From Anseranas semipalmata (lineage: Eukaryota > Chordata > Aves > Anseriformes > Anseranatidae): 64,000 nucleotides of DNA. Positions 43,401 through 57,200 of the stretch are shown piece after piece. The notes under the pieces were generated by a model that was not told the DNA's origin, made no database searches, and saw only the letters and a list, made by a program, of their open reading frames with translations. Location of the stretch: assembly GCA_013399115.1 (NCBI GenBank), contig VXAA01007212.1:517476-581475 (forward strand), given 5' to 3'. How positions within the stretch are numbered: position 1 is the stretch's first letter; every line of letters starts with the position of its first letter. The position numbers were made by a program, and so were the translations under genes.

Positions 43401-46400
43401 AGCTTTTCACTGATGGGGTGTTTATTATCTCTGCCCAAAGTTATATCCTGTCCAAGCAAATGCATTATTTGGCCAGAGCCAGATGCTATTCTAATAGAAC
43501 TGGAAGAGAATGCAAACCCTGCTGGAAAAAAAAAAAAAAAAAGGCTTCTCTAATTAAAAAGGATGTCTGAAACATTGTACAGCTCCAGAATCTTGTCAAA
43601 TGCAGGTATGGTACAGGTCAGGTCGCCTACTGAACCAGAGGGTGTCATACCAGCGTTTAAGGATGCCAAGATAACGTGCACGTGGGGTTTGACAGGACTG
43701 TGTGGCGTGCCTTGCCTTCAGGAAAAGGTGTAGGCTGAGCAGCAGTCCTTGCAGTCTTCTGCTCTTGTGATGGCACACCACAGAAGAGCATGGACAGCTG
43801 CAGAAGACTAGATATGCTGAGAAGATCCCTCACCACTTATTTCAAGCAAAGTTCAAGCCCAGGGAGTTCAACAACTCAAGATTATGCAACATTTAAATAT
43901 TTGCCCCCCTTCGTTACTCAGCATATTTAGTCATAATCTCATTTCCTCAACACATCAACACAGCCCCTAATTTGGACCGTTTAAATCTGCATTACAACTT
44001 GGGGAGGAAAAAAATAATCATACTACAGGCCAAGTACATTTCACACACCTGGGGACTCCTTGCATTCCTCCAGCATCCCTTCTCCCCAGCCAGCTCCCTC
44101 TGAAAGAGCTTCTGCCCTCGTATGCCAGGGTTTCCCAAACCTTTGCTGTCTTCTTTTATGCCAAACAGATCTTTTTGCCATTCACTACCGGAGTGCTCTG
44201 TTCTTCATTTCATGGGTGTTGTGTTGATTCCCCACCTCACTCAGTGTTTCACACCTTTCCTCTACCAGGTCAAGGACACTTCTTCCTTCGTGGCCCCCAG
44301 ATGCTCAGTTCCTACCAACTGCTCCGCTTCACCCTCTTATCTGCTTCTTATTCTCTCTCCCACAAAGCTCTGCTGTGCCCTTTCTATTTACAGTGTCATG
44401 CCTGTCATATCTTCCCTCTGACAGGAAAAAAATAAAAAAAAATAAAAAAAAATCAAGACAACCCCTCTTAGAGTTTAAATTTTTTTTTTAAGTTTTTGTT
44501 GTTGTTTTGTGTTTTGAGGGAAGTTTAAGAAGAGAGAAACAGAGGCAGCACCCAGCCAACCTTATTCTCCCTTCAAGCAGTAAGCAGCAGGGCTAGCTGG
44601 AGTCACCTGGCTCCTCCCCTGCTTTTTGGTCTCTTTGGACGTACGACTTTCTAGATGGCATGCTGCAGCAAGGCACTGCAGCCTTTTATAAACGCACTAT
44701 GCCATATTTAAAGCAACTCCGCAAGGCCAGCCAGCCCTGCCTCCCTTCCCTCCCCAGCGCTGCTCCCTGCACAAGCACACTAGAGTCCCTGCCCCCTTTT
44801 GCCATCACTCCTCAAACCCCAAGTCCCCATCCTACACTTTTCCCTCCCTGTCTCTGTTCCCAGTGACCTCCATGATCACCTTTGGCCACTCTTTGCTTAG
44901 ATCCTGCTATAACTGCTACAGGATTTTTTAGTAGATATAAATTCAATACAAAGCAATATTTACTGTTAGTATGGAAATCCTATGCTGAAATTCTAGCTCC
45001 CCATGATATTTTAATAGAGACCTGTGGCTGAGCTCTAAGGTTTACTGAAGCTGGGCCCCTCAATGAGGGATTGTGAAAGGGGCAGGATCAAAGTTTCCTT
45101 TCTCTCTTTTAAAAAAGAGAGAGGGAAAATTATATGTTTCTCTCCATTTTCTTCCTGGTGTTGATGCAAGGAAAAAAAAAAACACGTCAGTTTTGCTCAG
45201 AATGGGAAGGGATACTACAGATTCACAGGCAAAGCCTAATGAAGTAACTTTAGCTACTTCAGAGAAGTCAGCTTGCAGTAGAACATCTTTCTTAGCAATA
45301 CAAACTGTTCACTATCAAATGGTGGAGATGAACGAACTCATATAACGTGCTCCTTTTACGCTCTAATGCGGGAAATACACACTGTTCTTACTTGAAGTCA
45401 GCAAAACTTTTAATTCCTGAATGTTCTAGGATTAGTGTCAAAGAAAGAAAGGAAGAAAGAAAGAAGAAAAAACATATCAACTCTCTACAGAACATGAAAC
45501 GTGCAGGTAGCGTCCTCCCCACCACCACGGCTGGTGTAGCACGTGTTATTTCTATAGACTGTTGTCCTGTCCTCAGTTACATGGACCGAGTAGGAAACTG
45601 GGACAAACGATATAAAGATCTCCACACATGGATTTTAGTTTCAACAGTGCTTGAGGGGTGTGTCTGCTAATGACGCAGGCAGAGATAAGAAGCCTTATGT
45701 TGAAATGTGCTTTTATAGGAGACTGTGATACAGCCCATGTTCCTTCTAGACAGGAAGACACTACTGAAGCAGAGCATTTATAAAGCCAAAACATGTTGTG
45801 CTATTCAGTAGCAAACTGGCTTTCAGTAGTTATTGATGCTGATGAAGATGACAAGATAGTGTATAAGGAAATAACCACTACACAGTAAGAGGACAAGGGA
45901 GCATTGTGTGGTTTCAGACATTAATTGCATTGTGTGTGGCAGGGAAAGTATTATTAAATTGTGGAATTCACTAAAATAGGACATGATGGAAGCTTAACAT
46001 ATCAGCAGGGTCAAAGCAAAGAATTCAAAATGCAAAATCATGGAGGGGGTAGGTGTCTATGGGGAAATGGATCCAACAGTTGTTGTTCTAACAAGTACCT
46101 GAGTAGAACCCCTCGCCAAGAAACCCCTAAATCGCTGTCTTTTGGCGGCTGGAGGGGCACACCACGGGGAGGATCTCTTTTCTCAGCATCTGCTACCAGC
46201 TACTCTCGTAGGGAGCTCTGGGTTAGGTGGGACTCAGGTCTGACCAGGCTCGAGGGTGCTTTCATTCGTAAGATTTGCTTTTGTTGCTTACCAACTACCA
46301 GTCTTATTTGTTTTGGACGGCTCATACAGACACGAAGGCTTCAGTGTTTTCAATACAGAACTATTGAAAATGGCTCAATTAAGACTCGTTATGGTAAAAA

Positions 46401-48492
46401 ACAAACAAACAAAAAAAAACACAAAATAACTCTGAAAAACAACAACAAACACAAGCCAACCAAACAACCTGCTTTTTACTTCTATCCATTGCTCCTACAC
46501 TTCCACCAAGAGAATATAACAAGTCCTTATTAGTCCACTGCATCAGGTCATCAAGACTTGCTCATGAATGGAGAAAGTGGCTTGCTAGCACCGCGAGGTG
46601 ATGTTGAAATGCACTATCCAGTTAGTTCAGCCTGTGATTTGGTCATCCTTAACGTGATTTTCAGTTCCCCCTTCCCGCTAGCCCTTGCAGCCTACACATT
46701 CCAGTTAGAAGTACAAAGTAGATATTACAATAGTGCATACAACACCTACTAGTGTTGCACCTGTTTTAGCTTTTTTAAAAAGCCATCCGGACATCTGACA
46801 TGTTAGGTGGAAGAAAAGCTGAATCGTTCAACAAGCAGAAGAGAGCCAGTGATGACCAAAGGATGCAGCAAAAAAAAAAAGTCAGTGCACGCTCACAGTG
46901 CAGAGGCAACAGAAGTTTTGTCCTCACTCTAAGAACAAAATAGTAGGATAAGGAATCTGGTTTTATGCTACATATTTATAATTGATATACTGATATCTAA
47001 ACAGGGAAGTTTGGTCCAGACTGTAAGTTCTTACAAAATTCAGCCGCCACAATTAAAAGAAGAAAAATATGGAAGTTCGTAAAACTCAATCTAAGCTTTC
47101 CTGGAAGAAGAAATTCCCTGGATGTCTGCAGCATAACCATTTTATTTTAGTATGAGTCCTCAAAGCAAAAAATAACTTTAAATTTACTGTCTGCATTTTT
47201 TTTTTTTTGAATAGCAAAGAAAAAAAAAGCTACAATGAACATTATGACACGTAGCTGGCACAGGATTGATAGCTACATCACGAAAGTAAGCTGAAGGTAA
47301 CAGTTCTACAAGCATTTTAAGTCTGAAAGTGCCAAGAGAAGACAATATCCTGTGGTTTCCAGCCATTCATTCATCTCCATCCTCTTTTCTCCTTACTGTG
47401 TGCAATGCCAGAGTGCATCTACCTGGCGATGTGCATCAGGGAAGTGATTAGGGTTAGACCAAAGCAAAGTTAATTTTGACCTGGTCAGTTTCTCGATACG
47501 ACTACCACAAGCACCTCTGCTAGCACAAAGGGCAAAGGAATTAGGGACAAAGAAGGATGCTCCTGTCAACAAGAATACTCACCTAAGTATATCTAAGTTA
47601 TAAAAACCAACCAACAAAAGCAAAAAAAAAAATCACACAACCAACTCCCAACTCTCTAAGATTTAAGCCCATCAGAACAATAAAACAACAGCCACCCTTC
47701 TAAATCACAAAGCACCCTACACCCAGTAATTTTCCCCTGATATTTCCCACTATAACTACCATGAAAATTCTGCACTGGGAAACTCTTTAACAGGCGGGAA
47801 GCTCCAACGGAGCTCCTTAAATTGCCAGAGAAACTCTAGGCAATTCCATTCAAATGACAGCAGCATCAGCCCACATTAAGAAGCCTGTTTTCCTTCCAGA
47901 AGCTAAAGCTTTCCCACACAAGGTCTGGAAGCATTTGAGCTCATGTCAGCTTACATTTCTGCGACACAGCAGAACCTCGATCCTGAATTAAGTGATGCTG
48001 AAGGAGCCATGCCTTGTGGCCTGCTCTGCTCTGCTTCTGGGCACATCCTGGACCCCCTCCCATAGCGGGGAGCTGCTTCTACCTCCATGGCCCCTCTGTC
48101 AGAGCTCTCCTCTTGAGGAGGGAATTGCCAGTCTTACCGCTCCTTCCCAGCGAGCTGCCCGAGCAGATGGACATCTGTGGGACACAAGGCGGGAAGCGAG
48201 ACCTGGGCCGGGCGCTGCACTGAGCCCGCCGGTGCCCTTGCAGCATGCAGCACAGGCCAAGCCCCAGCACAAGGCCCTGGTCCCCTCCGGCTGGCAAAGG
48301 GCGGGATGGGGAGAGGTGTCCACCGAGACCCACGGGCACGCCGAGCACAGCTCGCCTCGCCACGGGATCCCCCCAGCATTTCGGCATTCAGTAACACCTA
48401 TCGCTAACTTGAACCCTGCTACTCCAAAGCGTGATCCACACATTGCCGCTTCCCCAGGTTTTCAGGCCAAAACCACCAAGCCTTCCTGCCGA
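40401..48492 (-). other. CHPT1: CHPT1 intron 1 (inferred)
   Basis: Unique sequence between CHPT1 exon 2 and the CpG island. I looked on the minus strand for the expected N-terminal exon (a membrane span with an APN-type motif) and did not find it. Contents noticed: a 12-bp direct repeat at 42208-42231 (agctttagatct twice), a tRNA-like B-box at 43037-43045, A-runs at 43528-43543 and 45172-45181, and an old CR1 remnant at 45945-46275. Confidence 0.6.
45945..46275 (+). mobile_element. Ancient CR1/L3-like LINE remnant
   Basis: It begins tgtggaattcactaaaataggacatgatggaag and contains caaaatcatggaggg and tctatggggaaatgg. Later it has catctgctaccagctactctcgtagg and gggttaggtgggactcaggtctgacc. In order and spacing these match the 3' untranslated portion of old amniote CR1-type elements. 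A 190-codon frame across it (45961-46533) is accidental. Confidence 0.6.
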
Positions 48493-49420
48493 NNNNNNNN
48501 NNNNNNNNNNNNNNNNNNNNNNNNNNNNNNNNNNNNNNNNNNNNNNNNNNNNNNNNNNNNNNNNNNNNNNNNNNNNNNNNNNNNNNNNNNNNNNNNNNNN
48601 NNNNNNNNNNNNNNNNNNNNNNNNNNNNNNNNNNNNNNNNNNNNNNNNNNNNNNNNNNNNNNNNNNNNNNNNNNNNNNNNNNNNNNNNNNNNNNNNNNNN
48701 NNNNNNNNNNNNNNNNNNNNNNNNNNNNNNNNNNNNNNNNNNNNNNNNNNNNNNNNNNNNNNNNNNNNNNNNNNNNNNNNNNNNNNNNNNNNNNNNNNNN
48801 NNNNNNNNNNNNNNNNNNNNNNNNNNNNNNNNNNNNNNNNNNNNNNNNNNNNNNNNNNNNNNNNNNNNNNNNNNNNNNNNNNNNNNNNNNNNNNNNNNNN
48901 NNNNNNNNNNNNNNNNNNNNNNNNNNNNNNNNNNNNNNNNNNNNNNNNNNNNNNNNNNNNNNNNNNNNNNNNNNNNNNNNNNNNNNNNNNNNNNNNNNNN
49001 CAGCGGCGGGAGGCGGAAGAGGCCGACGCCCAGCGGCCGCCCCGCCTGAGGGCAGCCGACGCCCCCGCCAACACCTCGCTGCCTTTGCGCTTCTCCTTTT
49101 TCTCCTCCTCCTCCTCCTCGTCGCTGTCGGTTCCCGCGCCCCGGGGCACGGCTCCCTCCTTCACAGCGGGGACGCGGCGCTCCGCTCACGGCGGCCCCGT
49201 TTCTGGGCGGGCGGCCCTGGCTACGGCGGCCGCCCCCCGCCTCGACGCGAGGGGACAGGGAGCCTTCGGCCGTCGAGGTGCCCGAGCCCGGGAGGGCCGG
49301 CCCGCGTGCTTCCCGCCCGACGCCATTTTCTAGGCCCTTGGCACGGCGCCGGGGCATGGCGCAATGGGCCTGAGCACCCGCTTCTTGCCTTGGCGCAGGT
49401 TGAATCCCCTCGCCCCTGGT
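48150..49420 (-). promoter_or_regulatory. CHPT1: CHPT1 CpG-island promoter (interrupted by gap)
   Basis: G+C-rich, CpG-rich sequence flanks the N run on both sides, at the position expected for the CHPT1 5' end on the minus strand. On that strand, aaaATGGCGtcggg (ATG at 49324-49326) is a YY1-type element, often found just downstream of vertebrate start sites. The same ATG opens a 46-codon frame that stops at 49186. A (GAG)n run lies near 49100-49120. The transcription start is probably near 49330, but this is inferred. Confidence 0.6.
48493..49000. other. Assembly gap (508 N)
   Basis: A run of 508 undetermined bases in the middle of a very G+C-rich island. The missing first coding exon of CHPT1 (roughly 270-300 nt) would fit here. 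Reading frames that cross the gap are meaningless. Confidence 0.99.
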
Positions 49421-52400
49421 GATTTTCCTGCTTAATTCCTTGTTCATCTTATTTTCCTTTCACACGCTTCATAACGCAGCTGACAGCCATGGCACGGCAC
49501 GCTTAGCAGGCGGCTAGCAAGGCTCCTTGCTGGAGCAGGGCATACGGGCAGGGCTCACACAGGCAGGTGGGCTCCCCGCTGTCAGCAGGGCACCGCCGCT
49601 GCATCCGCTGGGAGGTAATCGGCGTTGTGCCACCCAGAGGGGCCCAGCCCAGCTGGTGGGAGACCCGCAGCCTGGGCAGTCACCTGTAGTTATGGGGCAT
49701 CTGGACAGTGCGTTGCGCAGGACTTCTTTTACCTCCTTGACGTGCTTGGAGAAGGCACTTCAAAACAATTACGCCTTGTCAGAAATTATATCACTCTTAA
49801 GTTATTTGAATTGGTCATATAAGCAATTTCAGAAATGTCCCTGCATCGCTATGGAGGTATGGGTTTTTTGAATGTGGCAAAGAGAAGATGAGCACCATGT
49901 AGGCATGCAAAAGATGAAGCAGGCAGCGTAGAATGCAACCTCTAATGAGGATTATATACCCAAATGGCATCTTAGAATCAGGTGGAGTCACTTTCTAAAT
50001 TATTCCACTGTGGGCCAGAGGCTGCAGCTTTCTGGCCAGACACAACAGTTTCTTGGACAGAGCATTTTCCTGTTATTCAGAGTAAGCTGATTTCCTTTGT
50101 CTGATGCAGTTAATATGTTTTTGAGTAGGTTTCTCTACTGCAAGGGTCAGGAATGCTTGACACACACAAAAGGGTGGTTGCAAAACTTCTTGCTATGGTA
50201 TGTGTGTCCCAAGTTCAGAAAATACAGTGAGATACAGTGATTGGGGTTAGGGGCCAAAACAGAAGAGAGGAACCACCAGCAAATGAAGGGGTAATAAAGA
50301 TTCAATGATATCCAAGAAGAGAAAGGCAAAAGGGAAATGTGACAGTTACATTCAAAACCAGCCAGATCCTAGTCCATAGGAATCACAGGGTTTGAAAAAA
50401 GGTGAAACTGCTGCTTTGAATTCCTTGTGCATTACTATTGTCAAGGAACATAAGGGTATTGGTACTTATGGAGAGATTGCTCAAGCTCTTTGTGATGCCA
50501 AGAGGAAAAGAAGAGAAAAACATCGTTTGTAAGAGTTGTAACCAAACCACCACTGCATCTATTTTTGTTATTATAAACTTCAGTAATTAATGCAAAAAGA
50601 AGAGAGGAAAAAAGAAAAAACAACTAGGAAATGAGTAGAGAACAAAATATATTTCCTATTGAATTTATCATTTAGCCTGGGGAAGGGTTTTTTTGTTTGT
50701 TTTATTTATTTTCAAAAGTTTTCAGCAATAAGGACAGAACTAGAGAACAGAACTTAAAGTTCAGTGTGCTTAGGCTTCTAGCACTTCCTCAATATTCAGG
50801 ATACGTTTTTGCTTCCAAATGCTGTCTGCTTCAGCAAAGCAGCAGCTTTACTTGTCAGTCAGGAGAGCAGGCCATGAAAACCAAGTGACAGTAACTATAC
50901 TGTGCTTAAAATAGAGTGCCTTTTGCTCCAGAATCTCCACATGCCACAAAAGGCATTCATAAAATAAGTCTCCCTTCACAATACTCCGTAAAAGGCAGCA
51001 ATGTTTTGCTTTTCTTTCCCTCTAAAGGAAGTACAGGAAGCTTATAGAAACGCATTTTTTAAAAGGAATAGTTAAAAAAAAATCTGACTCAGTAAAGACC
51101 TCCTTATAAACAGAAGATCCTGATTCAAGCATTCTTTAAATGATTTGCTTGTGTTTTTCTCTTCCACTTGCTTTATTCATGACATTATTTTCAGTAAGGA
51201 AAAACTGGACTGACACTAGCCATGAGCTTTCAATGCTAATGGGTGACTGCAATGCCTATATCATGCTCCACGTACAGCTGCTTAAGAAAAGATGCTTATT
51301 TATACAGCAGTAGCATTATAAACCAAATGCCCTTTCATGAGCAAGGAGAACAAGCCAAGAGAAGCCAACAAGCCGAAATATTTTCTTCTGACTTGTTTAA
51401 AAATAAAAAACATATTTTTTAATTAACTTTGATTGTTCTTTTTCTGTGTGTGTATGTATGTGTATACATGTTTGGGTCTGCCTTCTTATTACGGATAATA
51501 ACTTTCCTTGACCTATTTCAGTCAAACTGAACACCAAGGTAGAGTTTTCAAAAATAGTGAATTCCTACCCAATTTATGAAAGTGAGCAGAAAAGAGAATC
51601 CCTATAAATTGTGCTACTGAAGGAGAGCTGAACGTCAACGCTAAATAGTCGTTTGGCGAGTGTACGTACCAAACAGGTGGTGTGAATAATGCGAGTAGCT
51701 GAAGACTAAACCAGTTTCACGTATTAAACATCAGGGAATACAAGCATAAGCTATAAAATCACTGCTAGTTTCACTTCTGGAGCTGTAACATTTTGCTGTT
51801 TCTTTATATCACGTGACCAGGTTTTATTTGCTGTCCGTTATTACTCCTAGGTCTCTTTCAGGTTAACTGATTTCCTGGAAATTCCATGTGAGCCTACTTT
51901 GGAGAAATTTCTTCTTGGGAGCATTGGGCTGTGTCTTCTACAGCATGATATTCTGCTGCTGCTTCCATTCTCTCCAGGTTGTTTTGCCTGTAGTTTTTGT
52001 TATCTTTGCTATGTCTTCATTGTCCCAAGCTGGTATTAACTACAGATTTCAAAAATAACCTTTTTATTAACTCTGTGGTTTGGTCACTTCATTTCATCTA
52101 TTGAACAGCATCCCTGGAGAATCCCATCAGGCAACTCATCATAAATCAAAACTTTGTCTTTTGTTATTCTCTGTTGAAGGTTCTGCAACCTGTTTTAGAT
52201 TTACTAGAATTTCCTTTCCTATTCCATCCAAGTCTATCATTCCTCTCAAAGTCATATGCAATTAATTTTTAATCCAGTGGCTTGGCTGGTCAGCATCTTC
52301 AGTGAAAGCATGAATTTATAGCACACTAATACCCACTCTAAATTCCAGCTATAGCCCAATACCTGGTATTTCCTATTGGCATAGTGCATGTCAAGCCTGA

Positions 52401-53334
52401 GGGACAGCCAATGGTAAATGCTGGGCAATGCGACTGAGGAGGAATTAAGGGCATCTGAATATAACGGTTACTGTTCACACAGTGAAAAGTAGCTTAGTTC
52501 AGCTTGTCTGCTAACACTGCTGGCATCTGGTACAAATTACGGTGGCTAATTCCATCAGCAGAATGCCTATGGTAGCTGAGATTTACGCTGGCCACCAAGT
52601 ATATTGTGGCATATTAAGACAGATAGGGTAGATGAATAAGCTTGAAGCTGGCTGTGCACATCCTCCTTAGCTTAGTGAAAAGCAAAGACTCAAAATAACT
52701 ATAGTTTTGGTGCTGACCGTAATATATCCCATCAGACTCATATTATTTTAAATAAGGGACGTGCTTAAAGCTGCATGGCATATATTCAAACTGACCCTCT
52801 CCCACAGCCTTTTCGACATCAAAACAGATGAAGGAAGACCCGATTCACTGGTGAGCTACAGAATAAAGAGAAATTAATAATCCTTTATGGACTTTTCTTC
52901 TTAGTAGTCATGTTGTCTTCTTTCATGTGTAGGTGTGAATAGAAAACAGAGAATTGTTTTTGGCAGGAGCAGATTGAAATGCAGACTGGGGGGATGTTGA
53001 AGATTAATGGGAATGGAGAACTGCTTCCTTGCACAGAAGGCAGCATAGAGGGAATTGATAGGAAGGAGAGAAGGAAGAAAAAGGATCTCAGAATGAGTAA
53101 GCTTTACAGAAAAAAAAAAAAAAAAAGAAAAGTGAGAAAATGTATTCGAATTCCAAAGAAAGAAGTGGTAATTCAAATGCAAAAACACTGTTTCAGCAGT
53201 GGTGGTTCATAGTAACATATTCATTTATTATTGCATAATTACTAACTGCTAGATGTTTGGAAAAGTACTGACATCAATGTATACTACCTGTACTACTGGT
53301 TTTAGTAGACTCTTGTCTTTATAAACCATAATTG

Positions 53335-53853
53335 AGGATCAACTCAAGTACTGTGTGCAGTTTGGGGCACCACAGTATAAAAAGGACATAAAACTGTTAG
53401 AAAGTGCCTAAAGGAGGGCTACAAAGATGGGGAAGGATCTAGAGAGCAAGATGTATGAGGAGTGGCTGAGGTCACTTGGTTTGTTGAGCCTAGAAAAGAG
53501 CAGCCTGAGGGTAGGCCTTATGGCGGCCTGCAGCTTCCTCACAAGGGGAGTGGAGGAACAGGTGCTGATCTCTGCTCTCTGGTGACAGCGACAGGACGCG
53601 AGGGAACGGCATGGAGCTGCGACAGGGGAGGTTCAGGGTGGGTGTTAGGAAAAGGTTCTTCACCGAGAGGGTGGTCGGGCACTTCCCCAGGGAAGTGGTC
53701 ACGGCACCAAGCCTGTCGAAGTTCAAGAAGCATTTGGACAATGCTCTCAGACACGTGATCTGATTTTTGGGTGGTCTTTTGTGGAGCCAGGAGTTGGACT
53801 CAATGATCCTTGTGGGTCCCTTCCAACTTGGGATATTCTGTGATTCTGTGATC
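53335..53853 (+). mobile_element. CR1 LINE 3' fragment
   Basis: Plus-orientation CR1 starting in the reverse-transcriptase C-terminal region (actgtgtgcagtttggggcacc, aggagggctacaaagatgg). It runs to a well preserved 3' end (gttggactcaatgatccttgtgggtcccttccaactt) with tandem attctgtgattctgtgatc. The coding frame is broken by indels. Confidence 0.93.
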
Positions 53854-54220
53854 AATCACTAGTCAGTAATCGCATAACCTATCCATACAGCTGGAGTGAG
53901 AACAGGTAAATAAATGACAGGATGGTAGGGAAGTGGCAAGCTGGTCAAATGATGTGTGACCTTGTATCTCACATGCATCAGAGTTTGCTGGGGACTTACA
54001 GCAATCAGACCTACTTCTGAAATACTACTAGTACCCAGTTCTCTTGGAGGGTAATGACCCTAGAGCTGGACAATTAATGTAGCCATTCTACCTTATCTAC
54101 GACATTTTTGCCTTGCACAGTAAACTCACTAGGGATGTAGACTGAGTCACTCTTTTGCTACGATACAAGAGCTGCATGAGTTGCTCAGGAAAGGGGCTGG
54201 TCCAAATGATCAAAGCTGTC

Positions 54221-54293
54221 ATGGAATCACAGAATGGTTGAGGTTGGAAGGGACCTCTGGAGATCATCTAGTCCAATCCCTCTGCCTGTTGAC
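54221..54293 (-). mobile_element. Short CR1 3' end
   Basis: The stretch catggaatcacagaatggttgaggttggaagggacctctggagatcatctagtccaa is the reverse complement of a CR1 3' terminus, only about 70 bases long. This is typical of severe 5' truncation. Confidence 0.92.
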
Positions 54294-57200
54294 ATTGTCA
54301 TTTATAATTTAAATATTGAAAATATATAGATATAAAATTGCATGTATCTGGTAGCATCACTCTTCATTCACACTGTGTCATGTATCTTAAAGTGTAAGCC
54401 AGGTGGGTCAGGTGACTGCTGATATTGTGTCCCACTCAGTGTGGTGGGCACATGTTCCTGCTTTATGGTATGCATAAATTAAATAAGAAATACAGTAAGA
54501 TGAGACAAAAAAAAACAAAAACCACTAATCAAGAACTTCATAGATCTTAAACACTTCATATTTATTGTACATTAAATAAAACAATTTCAGTTCAGTTGAG
54601 AGACAGATGGGTCAGATTTAGAAAAGCAAAACTTCTACAGGAAGATATGTTCAGCTTAAGTGATCATTAAGTACGTATGTATTAATTATGTTATAGTAAA
54701 ACCATATTCTGTTAAACAATTCTCATGTGAATAAGATACGTTATCCAAGAGGTATGTATTCCAAAGGTCTTATTGCACAGCTACTGGCTAATCCATGTAC
54801 TTTCAGTCTGAAAAAGGTACGTTTTGTACCACCGAGTACAAACTCTGATTGCCTTCTCATGTTTATTACACTGCTTCTCCTCTTTCCTCATAAAAAAAAA
54901 AAAAAAAAAAAACACGATATCAAACAGAAAATAATGCTGAACATTACAAAGTGTGTGTTGTCTTCAGTTCATTTCATTTCAACCCCAAAGCAATCCATGC
55001 GTATTCTTTCTTTTCAGTAAGAGCAGGTAGGGAAAACAAAACAACAAATGAGAAAGAAAAAAAAAGAAAAAAAGGAAAAGAAAATCCGCAGCCACACTTT
55101 TGTTCTGTCATTGCAAGAACTAAAATACTGTGATTCTGGCTACCAATTTCCAGCGTGGTGGCAGGAAGCACTGTGGTTGGACTCTCACTTCCCCTCAGTT
55201 TTGACTGCCTGTACTTCACGCATATATGAATCAATGATATGTGGAGGCACTCCGTCCATTAATAGTCTGAAGAATGAAAGCCCACCTACAAAGGACAAGA
55301 CAATTTTCATGTTGAAGATCCCTGGAGCAGTAAGTAGGTTTGTACCATTAATTTCTGACTTAAGTGGCAAAGACTTAATTAATCAGTCCCTACTGTATAC
55401 CTCATTTTGAGATGGGATAAAATTCATCCCTGTTCAAAGGTTCAGCACAAGAATTAACCGTTATTTAATCTCTGTACTATACAGAATTTTCCCATCCTCT
55501 TGCAGGGTGAATTTCATTTCTGATAAGTCATATCTCACCCCATGCAATAGCCTATGATAAGCTTCACTGCAAGTGACCTTCCTGGATTTCCATCAGGCTG
55601 GGTGGAGTGCAGTTGGAGATGGAAGTCAACACAGAAGGGACAATGGAGAAAACACCCGATATCAAACAGTGGGATACATGCAGAGACATTCAAATTATTC
55701 TAGCATTGGGTCTTATAATGGTTTATAAGTATTTAGCAAAATATTTACCACATTGCTTGAAAGTAACAGCTGGGATGACATATGTTAAAAAAAAATATAC
55801 AGAAATAAATAGGATTTGAGATAGAGGTGCCTAAATTTAGACTCCAGAGAGAGCTGACAAAACCACTGAAAAAAAACTGAGCCAAACCTATTTTAAATCA
55901 CTGTGCTAAAATAGAAACCTAGGCTTATAAGAAAGCCAATAGAAGTACTCAATGTTTTGTTTGATGTTCTGGAAAAACAGACAAGGCAAAAGATTTCTGA
56001 AGTAGATACAATAATTTTAGGATTCCAAAACAAAATATTTCTTTCACTGCCCAGAAAAATGTGCATGTAGTGTCTAGCACACCTGCTAGGAGACCTCAGA
56101 ACTCACAGATGTAGACGTAGTAATTTAATACAAAGAATCCAAATAAGAACTGAAATTTCATGCCACTGAAAAAAATGCCATGGAAATCTATAGCAGAAAC
56201 TAAATACATGGGTATTTCTGTTAATTTCATTTAAATCAAATGGCATTTGGCAGGAACAGTGGGAAAAAGATAAATATTTTGCTGAAAACATTAGAGGCTG
56301 TCCTTTCTCAAGGGGAAGGGTGGCATTTGTGGTAAGAGAGCTACATATCATTGATATCCTCGTATAATTCTGCATAGGTACTCTGCTCTGCAAGTTGCAC
56401 AATCACCCACTAATAACTGCACTTACCTGCTCAGCCTTTTCTGGAACACACCCAAAGTTTTAAAGCAAAAATACATTGTCAGGATGAAGATATCACTGTC
56501 TGTGAATGCTTCAACTAAATGCAACTGAGCTGATACTTACATACAGCATTTATCCTGAGTGCAGTTTTAGGAATTTATAACCTTTATTGACACAAGGATT
56601 ATCCAGTTAAGGTGCTATTAGTTACTAGTGATTATGAGACTGTACTATCTCATTTAACACTTGCATTGTTGCAAAACTGTTTGCTCCTGACCCTAGATAG
56701 ATGCACGATGCAGACAAAAAGATGCATGCTTTTTAGCATTCTTTTCAACTCATGTAGTGCAAATTGTGATATGAATCATTCATTTTTAAATGAAATTAAG
56801 TGTTGAATAAATATTTCATTTATGTAGAGGTATGTTCCTATATGAAAATAACTGACTGTAAATGCAAAATGCATTTTGTTCATGCTAATTATTCATGCTA
56901 ACTCATGCTTGTGTTAAATTCTATTGAAACATGCACTATTAGAAAGTAGTGGGAGGTACTACTAACAGGGATTACTGTAACAAGCAACAAATCTGGTTTT
57001 ATATGCATTACAACTATCATGCTACTCATTTCAGAAAACATTTTCATTAAGTGACATAATGAAAATCATGCCATACTAGGCAAGACTTTGTATGACGTGT
57101 AAACGGACATAAGCTTCATATGCAAGTATCATATGAAAGCTTACCTTAGATGACAATATACATTCAAAAATCCTTACTGTGTAACTAAGGGAGAGAGAGA

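Noticed and set aside
47992..49447. Very long reading frames on both strands (up to 476 codons)
   Set aside because: They cross the 508-base N gap, where stops cannot be seen, and the flanking parts are G+C-rich promoter sequence.
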